Assembly: GCA_903813345.2 (NCBI GenBank) | Contig: CAIIXF020000002.1 | Location: 15,942,467-16,006,466, forward strand | Length of the DNA: 64,000 nt | DNA from: Owenia fusiformis | Lineage: Eukaryota; Annelida; Polychaeta; Sabellida; Oweniidae | Direction of reading: 5' to 3' | Part shown: positions 57,450-64,000 of the stretch, piece by piece | Layout of the letters: the number at the start of each line of letters is the position of its first letter | Position numbering within the stretch: position 1 is the stretch's first letter | Notes under the pieces: generated by a model | Told to the model about the DNA's origin: nothing | The model's input: the letters and a program-made list of their open reading frames with translations, nothing else | Database searches by the model: none | Made by a program: the position numbers and the translations under genes

Positions 57450-59831
57450 TAAGGTGGTCCAAAATATGGCGAAAAACCAACTTTGTTTCAGATCATCTTC
57501 CTCATTTCACTTACTGTTGTCCATGACCTAAAACACCTGCACACCAAATTTTAAGACCCAAATCACATGGGAAATTTACCCACGCTTCGACTGAAAATTC
57601 GGTTATTTCATGATTTTTTGCTATTTTCGATAAATTGTCATCTCCCTTTTCCTGGTATAATATGTTTCTATTTTTTCATAATAAACATTTTTGTTGGACT
57701 CTTTATTACTTCATAATACTAGGAACCCATACACCAAATGTTGAGACCCAAATCCCATGGGAAATTTACCCACGCTTCGACTGAAAAATTCGGTTATTTC
57801 ATGATTTTTTGCTATTTTCGATAAATTGCCATCTCCATTTTCCTGGTATAAAATGGTAGATGTCTTTTCATAATAAATATTTTTGGATGACTCTTTATTA
57901 CTTCATAATACTTAGGAACCCATACATCAAATTTTGAGACCCACGCTTCGACTGAAAAATTGGGTTATTTCATATACAATACAATACATCTCTATTTTCC
58001 TGGTATTATATGTTTCTATTTTTTATAATAAATATTTTGGGAGGGATCTTTATTACTTCATAATACGAGGAACCCATACCCCAAATATGCACCAAATTTT
58101 GAGACCCTGGCCCCATGAGAAATTAATTCATGCTTCAACCAAAAATTTGTGATTTTCTGCGAATTTTCTCCTATTTTCAATAGATCAACATTAATCTTAT
58201 ATTGAGTTTTTAAACATTTTAGGAGGACATTAATACGTTCTTAATACTAGGAACCCATACATTTAATATGTACCAAATGTTTAGACCTGAACCCCATGGG
58301 AAATTCACGTTTGCTTTGATCATATACTTTTGATTTTTGTCGTTTAGAGCACCATATCATTGTTGTGTGATGTGCAATTTGTAATAAATTGTATTACACG
58401 TTGTCTTAATTATCCTGTTTGGACTTACATACGTTACATCGTGAAAGATGGTTATATAGTACTTTAATGTAATTCCTTATTTTCAGTTTTAATGGCTTCC
58501 TAATTGGAGCCCTGTGTTTTTTCAGGAACACATAACTCATTCCATTCAGATGCACAAACAGTGTATAAACATAGCACATAGTACATTATAGAAAATTACT
58601 AACCATCAACTAATAATCTAAATACATATTTGAACTCAGTGTAAAATTGAAAGAGCTGACCAAGTATGGAATGAGTTCCAGAAATAACATTGGACTCCAC
58701 TTAAAATTTCTGAACATACAGAATTACCTTAAGTGTTTCTCATTGCTCTTCCTATCTTCTACATTGTGTACTTTCAGGGCATGAACATTTTCAGAGAAAT
58801 GACAAAGCTCAGTGGAAGCTCGAATCCCTTGAAGATTTGGTACAGGCTTACTGGTTACAACAGAGACCATGCCATTGATACATTGATCAATCAAAAAATC
58901 ATTTCTCCAAAGAAAATCAGATTTGATATTTGACTTTACCCTGCAAAGATGTGAGAAAGAATATGACATCTCACACAAATCCAAACAAAGTCCTGTGATG
59001 TATCCCTACTGAAACCTGAGACTAATATACTCTTTTATGTTAGTCTCAGCTGAAACCAACAAACCAAATCTTCAAGGCATTTGAGTTGCTGTCGAGTCAT
59101 CACTTCTTAATATTAACCACAGTATATAAATATACAAGTAAAAGATCCTAAATTTTCCCCAAACTACTGAATTTGTCGCCTTTCAATAAGACTTAAAGTC
59201 TTGATATTTAGGTGTTTCTTTGGATTAAGAAGGAATCACCATAATGTTTATTAACATATTATGCCCCTAAAACAGACATCATAAGCTATCATAAGCACCA
59301 GTTTTCAGTCAAAGCATGGGTAACGTTCTCATTGGATATGGGTCTCAAAATTTGGTGGATATTTGGTGTATGGGTTTTTAGTATTATGAAGTAATAAAGA
59401 ATCCTCAAAAATGTTTATTATAAAAACATATCGTTCCAGGAAAATGGAGACAGCAATTTATTGAAAATCGGAAAAAATGTGAAAATCACAATTTTTCAGT
59501 CAAACCATGGGTAAATTTCCCATGGGATTTGGGTCTCAAAATTTGGTGTATGGGTTCCTAGTATTATGAAGTAATAAAGAGTCATCCAAAAATGTTTATT
59601 ATGAAAAAATAGAAACATTTTATACCTGGAAAAAGGAGATGGCAATTTATCAAAAATAGCAAAAAATCATGAAATAACCGAATTTTTCAGTCGAAGCGTG
59701 GGAAAATTTCCCATGGGATTTGGGTCTCAAAATTTGGTGTGCAGGTGTTTTAGGTCATGGACAACAGTAAGTCAAATGAGGAAGATGATCCGAAAGAAAG
59801 TTGGTTTTTCGCCATATTTTGGACCACCCTA
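57450..59831. mobile_element. 2.4 kb hAT-like element with repeat-bearing inverted arms
   Basis: The termini TAAGGTGGTCCAAAATATGG and ccatattttggaccacccta are inverted repeats flanked by an 8-bp duplication gtcggtaa (57442-57449 and 59832-59839). Each arm contains about 180-bp tandem units (aacccatacaccaaattttg agacccaaatcccatggg, cacgcttcgactgaaaaat), about four to five on the left and three on the right. The 8-bp duplication and TA-GGTG ends point to hAT; P-like elements are the alternative. No transposase was recognised. Confidence 0.75.
58724..58984. other. Open-on-both-strands segment in the hAT-like element centre
   Basis: The plus strand, after acceptor-like attgtgtactttcag (ending at 58777), reads GMNIFREMTKLSGSSNPLKI, WYRLTGYNRDHAIDTLINQK and a short tail to TGA at 58933. 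The minus strand is open for 86 codons (KPVPNLQGIRASTELCHFSE and others). Both look protein-like and at most one can be real. It could be a captured host exon, as the flanks are transposon arms. Confidence 0.35.
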
Positions 59832-59989
59832 GTCGGTAAGGGCAGATACTCCAATGGAACTCTTCTAAAGTGCCTTAAAAAGGTTTTATGATGATTATTA
59901 ATGCCATACCCCTATTTGCAGTGTATTTAAGGTGATATCTGGGAAGAATTGCTGCTGTTAACATGGACAAGGGAGACGCGGCGACTATT

Positions 59990-60200
59990 AATTTTGTATA
60001 GAACTAAACTTTAATTTTGGTAAAACATTACATTTTGAAATGTGTGTAACATTTTCCCGTTTATGAGTTGAACCATGATACTTGGCAAATAAATGTAATT
60101 TTGGACAAGCTTTAAAATGATATATGATACATACTATGGGGACATTGGTGTATGTCTGCCTAGGGGGGGGGGGGGGGGGCAATACTTTCGGGACACCCTG
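59990..60200. mobile_element. Mariner-type element end, truncated
   Basis: Ends gggacaccctg followed by TA at 60201-60202, matching the ACAGGGTGTC terminus at 30240. A run of about 17 G lies just inside. No matching opposite end was found, and no transposase is preserved. Confidence 0.5.
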
Positions 60201-60585
60201 TATAATGGCAGTCAATGGGAAGTTTCCCACTTCAAACACCAATATCTTTTGAACTAGGCAAAATCTAGCTTGTAACCCTTCTTATTTTGAAGACATATTT
60301 GAGTCATGGTTAGATACTAGGAAGATTGACTTTATTGCTCTTGAACTGTTCTGCAGGGGGTCTTTTGAAGATTGATAAATTAACATGGAGCCCAATGGAA
60401 ACTCCCTCTGGAAGCCTGTTATTATCCACTGGGGCCACTTTTTGACACCACTTCGGTGGATTTCATAAATGTATGTAATAATGATACTCTGGTCAAAAAT
60501 GGTGCTGTATATATAGCAAGTGCAATTCAAGAGCTTTATTGTCATAACTGACTGCACTATACAAAGATTTGCAATGTATAGGTTT

Positions 60586-60916
60586 CAGGGGCGGATCCAG
60601 GAACCAACAAGGGGGGGGGCCCAAATTTCAGGTCCGAAAAAAAATGTCCGCGCTTGCGCGGAAAAAAATTTTGGGCCCCCAAAATCCAAAAGTGGGCCCA
60701 AATTTTGAAATTTTGAGGCCCATTTTCTTCAAAATTTGGCCTGAAATTAACAAATAAGGCCTTAAAAGGCCCAGTAATGACCAAAAAGGCCCACTTTTTG
60801 GGGCCTGAAGGCCTTGTTTGGCCCAAAAAATTTTTTGGGCCCAATTTTTTTTTTCTGGGCCCACCCAAGGGGGGGGGCCCGGGCCCCTGGGCCCCCCCCC
60901 CCCTAATCCGCCAGTG
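60586..60916. mobile_element. hAT-like MITE, 331 bp, G/C-homopolymer rich
   Basis: The left end caggggcggatccagg and the right end taatccgccagtg are imperfect inverted repeats, with ggttt on both sides (60581-60585 and 60917-60921). The interior is made of ggcccaaa/tttgggcc words and G or C runs, which give several artefactual open frames on both strands. Confidence 0.65.
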
Positions 60917-60921
60917 GGTTT

Positions 60922-61530
60922 TATTCAAGTAACTGACTCCACTGAGTGTGTATTCAAATGTTGTGCTTACAAAATGTAGACTCCTATACTACCTTTTGAA
61001 TGAAAATAAACTCTCCCAAAAGTGATAGGACCTTAGTGCACCCATGCCATCGCAAGGACCTTAGGTTGGCATGCCAAAATGTAAAATCTCTAATAGTAGT
61101 CCCATTAAATGTATAGTTCTATAAAATAAATGCTATACACATGAATACTGAATAGATGTCTATTTATAGTTCTATAAAATAAATGCTATTATATACATGA
61201 ATAGATGTCTCTGCATACAGTGTCTTTGGACTTTGATGGGCCTGATGGGTCAATAAGTACAGTAAGTTGATGGAACAAGTTGACATGGGCAGATCATTTC
61301 ATTTTCACTGCAGAAAAAGTGCATTTATACACTCCTTAATTTTGAGTGATTCGGCCACTTACTATGGAGCTCTTCATGGGGGAGGAGATAAAACCATGAC
61401 AAGAAAAAATTCAATGTACCGATTTAATTATTTGTTTGGGTAATAAATCACTTCTGACTTATGCGCAGGCCTTTCTTCCACCATTCAGCGAGCTTGAAGA
61501 AACATACACCAAATGCGTTCTAATTAAATA
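60922..61530. other. Spacer with a small tandem duplication
   Basis: tatagttctataaaataaat gctat and gaatagatgtct occur twice at about 61115-61212 (period about 52 bp). Otherwise nothing recognised. Confidence 0.5.
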
Positions 61531-61540
61531 TGCGCATGTC

Positions 61541-61620
61541 ATTGGTCAATTCCGGGCTCAACGATGACGTCAGAAGGAATTACCATATATAGAACGTCGG
61601 TCAAATTTGGCCGACTAACA
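61541..61620 (+). promoter_or_regulatory. Compact RNA polymerase II promoter
   Basis: Reverse CCAAT box ATTGG at 61541-61545, full CRE TGACGTCA at 61565-61572, and TATATA at 61586-61591, all in the order and spacing expected upstream of a start site near 61616-61620. A gcgcatg word (NRF1-like) lies at 61532. An ATG and a perfect GTGAGT donor follow within 20 bp, supporting transcription to the right. Confidence 0.6.
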
Positions 61621-61624
61621 CTGA

Positions 61625-61632
61625 ATGGCGCG
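61625..61632 (+). CDS. Candidate first coding exon (ATG GCG CG)
   Basis: ATGGCGCG is followed directly by the donor GTGAGT at 61633. The TATA box is 34-39 bp upstream. If spliced to the acceptor at 62529, the codon CG+A gives Arg and the frame stays open: MARCSMPNTSHNMSLNLGGD. If spliced to 61794 it gives a four-codon upstream frame (MARH then stop), leaving the ATG at 61873 as main start. The two models cannot be separated from sequence. Confidence 0.4.
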
Positions 61633-61793
61633 GTGAGTTCACAGGTTTATTTTAGTTTGAAAGAGTGAAGATGAAGCTCTCTTTTAAGAAGTGAAGTCAA
61701 ACGAATGCAAAGGGTACTGGTGGGTACATAAGACACTGAGCTTTGAAGTAAAGGTGATAATTGAGCATAAATTCGATCTGTTTTTTCTTCAAG

Positions 61794-62043
61794 ACATTGA
61801 AAGTTAACATTTCGGCCTATGGCAAAATAATTGTGGTGTGTATTCATTAAAAATCCTTGGAAAACTGAAAACATGGCACCTAAGTTAAATAAAATACAAA
61901 GAGAGTTTGGAGGGTCTACTTACTTTTTGACTCCTCAAAGAGAGGATGGTTCGCTTATGACAAGTCATCTACATCAAGTCACTGATGGATCAATTCTCAA
62001 AATTAAACAAAATTTGTTTTGGTGCCACTCTTTTGGATTATAA
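61794..62043 (+). CDS. Candidate second exon with a 56-residue frame
   Basis: A long polypyrimidine acceptor (ctgttttttcttcaag) ends at 61793. A strong Kozak ATG (aaaacATGG) at 61873 opens 56 codons reading MAPKLNKIQREFGGSTYFLT then PQREDGSLMTSHLHQVTDGS and on to TAA at 62043. Composition is protein-like but no motif is recognised. It is the best-initiated open frame in the last 15 kb, 240 bp downstream of the promoter at 61541. Confidence 0.4.
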
Positions 62044-62528
62044 CCATTGTGATCAAAACATAAAGGACCAGAAATAAAAATTTCTACAATTCACTTATTT
62101 TCTCATCTTCAGAAATACTATTATAAACTTTAATATGTGCCTGTGGAGTGGACTCATAATGATGAGAGTACAAGTGGATTGTTCATTTTCTGTCCCATTG
62201 GCTTGCGTGTAAATATCACTTACAAATAATAGTCTTAACATTAAACATACTTCTATATTTTTCTCTTCATAATTCCATTCTTACATGTTAGAAGATTCAA
62301 TATCAAATGGCTTTGGAATAATCAATGTAGCCTCCTATCTTTCATTTTTAAGTAAAACTAATTCATAATATTAATGTGTACAATCCAATCTATTGAATTT
62401 TATGTCATCTGATGACAGTCATTGAAGACAATGGATAAAGACAATGCATCATAAAAAAGCACAAGGCATTAACATGACAAAATGTCACCACCTTGTTGCA
62501 ATTACAAATTTGTAATGATTCGTTACAG

Positions 62529-62645
62529 ATGCTCAATGCCAAACACCAGTCACAATATGTCACTTAATCTTGGTGGTGATATAAAAAACAGAAGACATTA
62601 TACAGAAACTTATTTAGATCGAGACGCCATTTCTCTAAAATACAG
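62529..62645 (+). CDS. Candidate internal exon
   Basis: Bounded by acceptor tgattcgttacag and donor gtatag. The 117 nt, entering with one base, read CSMPNTSHNMSLNLGGDIKN, RRHYTETYLDRDAISLKY and leave with two bases. The entry phase fits exon 1 at 61625-61632. The exit phase does not fit the next candidate at 62718 (a stop arises), so if both are real another exon or splice site is missing. Confidence 0.3.
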
Positions 62646-62717
62646 GTATAGGAGAACAAGAGGACTGACTTAAAGCTGTCTTTGACCACATTTCGTTACC
62701 ATTATAATATTTTACAG

Positions 62718-62870
62718 CTAGGCAAGGTGCATCTGGTTCCAGCAAATACAAACACATTATTTCATATAACTGCACTGCATTATATAACCCAAAAAACCAC
62801 CCAAGGTCACTTGTTGAATGGCTGTCAAGGTGACAACTTTACTCTACAGATTAAAATTGATACTTGTTGA
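62718..62870 (+). CDS. Candidate terminal exon
   Basis: The acceptor taatattttacag precedes 51 codons in phase 0: LGKVHLVPANTNTLFHITAL, HYITQKTTQGHLLNGCQGDN, then FTLQIKIDTC and TGA at 62868-62870. An ATTAAA polyadenylation-like signal follows at 62940-62945. No family recognised. Confidence 0.35.
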   Translation, partial: LGKVHLVPANTNTLFHITALHYITQKTTQGHLLNGCQGDNFTLQIKIDTC

Positions 62871-63872
62871 CTTGACTTGCAAAAAGTTTCATTGAAAATA
62901 TCTTCTTCGTAAGAAAATATTTTGCAACGTGTGAAAAGAATTAAAGCCTAAGACTCGATGCATTGTGGCTTTGATTCATTCCACTCAGGCATTGTTTCCT
63001 AAACTTAGCACTCAATTCTGTGAATCTTGTGCAAAGGTTGAAACAACACCTTTATGAGGAACGATCAGTTCACAATGCACTGAGTCAAGGGCTTAAATCC
63101 CTAGGTAAATCATAATTCACCATATTTCCAAGAACAAGCACCATGGTAATGAAAGTAAACATAATGGACAAAGTACAATAAATACAGTTCACTTGTTTAA
63201 TTTAGTTGTTCAACAACTGACATTCTTATAAATGGTTTTCTTAAAACTGGACTAAAACAAAACACTGACATTTTACTTACATAATAAAAAAGTTGCATAA
63301 TAAAACTGCATGACTTAACAAAATAACAAAATGATGGTTGGATGCTAGTTTGCCTAGTGTTGCAAGCTTATAAGAAAATGTATCAAAATATTGATTTTTA
63401 ATTTCAGAGACCACTTTTTTGTTTCCCTGGAACAAATCCTATATAATTTATGATGAAAATCAACTCATTAAATGCAGTTTGATTTGTTTTTTATCACAAC
63501 TCCATCTTCTATATCCTAGACACTGTAATGTTGTCGCCTGAACACTTGATGCAGTTTATCACTAGATAATATCACCGATACATTCTCTTGTTGCAAATTA
63601 AATTGTTTTTAAAAACAAACAGTATATATATTATAATTTTATAATTAAAATCATTATTTTGATACATTCTTAACTTCTTTAGATACATTTCTATGGAAGA
63701 ACTTTCATATATGGCTGATAATTATGAATACCCAGGGGGTCATTTTGATCACTATCTCATGTCAAAGTCCCCTCTGCTGTGTTCATTGTTCTCTAGTGTA
63801 AAAGTATTATTTACACAAGTAAATATTGACATGAAACTAAATCTTTAATAATGATGTTAATTAGATAGTTAA
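62871..63872. other. Unannotated stretch
   Basis: AT-rich intergenic-looking sequence between the plus-strand candidate gene and the minus-strand exon at the right edge. Confidence 0.4.
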
Positions 63873-63998
63873 TTAAATGATTTTATACAATACCAAATCG
63901 TTTTTCCAAGCTTCAAAATCTACTTCAATGTATAGTCTTCCATTTAGATTTCCAGTATATTCTTCTCCAAGAGGAGATTGAAGTATTTTAGCCGTGTG
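63873..63998 (-). CDS. C-terminal coding exon of a gene entering from the right, unidentified
   Basis: The minus strand from the window edge reads HTAKILQSPLGEEYTGNLNG, then RLYIEVDFEAWKNDLVLYKI and Ile before TAA at 63873-63875. The amino-acid mix (buried aromatic/acidic pattern, Gly-Asn turns, no low complexity) is strongly protein-like, and neighbouring frames contain stops. A possible internal donor (ttg|gtattg) near 63890 would move the end upstream. The 5-prime part lies beyond the window; no homologue is recognised. Confidence 0.5.
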   Translation of the reverse strand, partial: HTAKILQSPLGEEYTGNLNGRLYIEVDFEAWKNDLVLYKII

Positions 63999-64000
63999 TA

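Larger units (their letters stand above)
54878..60470. mobile_element. 5.6 kb composite with long inverted ends and internal inverted copies
   Basis: The left end (ccgaagtggtgttaaaaatg, ccccagtggataataacag, atttatcaatcttcaaaaga, ccccctg) is mirrored at 60330-60470 (cagggggtcttttgaagatt, gttattatccactgggg, gacaccacttcggtgga). Further copies of ttctgatattgcagatttct atagccaatatattga and aagtgccattttctccaaaa lie at 55100-55860 in one orientation and 55850-56130 and 57000-57260 in the other. Two or more other elements have inserted inside. Open frames on it (54974-55502) are repeat-derived. Confidence 0.65.

Noticed and set aside
58520-59110. Possible autonomous transposase inside the 2.4 kb hAT-like element
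   Set aside because: Only short frames exist and no catalytic D-D-E pattern, RW motif or BED finger was visible.
60557-60928. 123-codon minus ORF and overlapping frames rich in Gly/Pro/Lys
   Set aside because: They lie wholly within a homopolymer-rich MITE and exist on both strands and in several frames.

Overview
This window is eukaryotic and non-coding-dominated. It is AT-rich, has no operon-like gene packing, and carries very long minisatellites, nested fold-back transposons, degraded non-LTR reverse transcriptases and short exon-like open frames bounded by GT/AG splice consensus. The mixture of Helentron-like repeats with GTCY microsatellites, hAT, piggyBac, Tc1/mariner and Harbinger type MITEs, and LINE fragments suggests a marine invertebrate, most likely a lophotrochozoan such as a mollusc or annelid. 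That assignment is inference; I cannot name a species. I see no rRNA, tRNA, CRISPR array or prokaryotic gene.

Layout. 0-8 kb: a small candidate membrane-protein ORF running into a 1.7 kb 40-bp minisatellite, then a 1.55 kb 50-bp minisatellite and a reverse transcriptase scrap. 8-15 kb: a palindromic MITE, a 1.3 kb fold-back element containing a nested TTAA-flanked piggyBac-type MITE, and a 26-bp minisatellite. 15.3-22.25 kb: a tandem segmental duplication. Each copy holds a 54-bp coding-frame repeat array (18 and 10 units) and a hAT-type MITE with an 8-bp target duplication. One copy alone carries a 1.7 kb Helentron-like insertion, so the other is its empty site. 22.2-24.3 kb: two candidate exons of an unidentified plus-strand gene, ending in a stop codon and AATAAA. 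26-36.8 kb: transposon remains, including CR1/Jockey-like LINE pieces, a decayed Tc1 transposase and a fold-back element whose ends are tandem 16-bp repeats.

37.2-49 kb: an 11.5 kb array of five about 2.3 kb units. On the minus strand each unit carries three exon-like blocks (A, B, X). A and B join in frame into a Cys-containing ectodomain plus stalk and transmembrane segment, and B and X also have matching phases. Four of five units have a stop codon just before the transmembrane segment and one has serine there. A diverged X-like exon sits downstream at 37.2 kb.

49-61 kb: a Harbinger-type MITE; a 1.96 kb element with CACTG termini enclosing a two-exon frame for a 51-residue C2H2 zinc-finger peptide; a 36-bp degenerate minisatellite; and a 5.6 kb composite inverted-repeat region that has swallowed a Helentron-like element, a 2.4 kb element with an 8-bp target duplication and a mariner-type end. 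61.5-64 kb: a compact promoter (CCAAT, CRE, TATA) followed by short candidate exons on the plus strand, and at the right edge a C-terminal coding exon on the minus strand.

Apart from the exon fragments I cannot show a complete host gene. The window is probably intergenic or intronic sequence around several poorly conserved genes.
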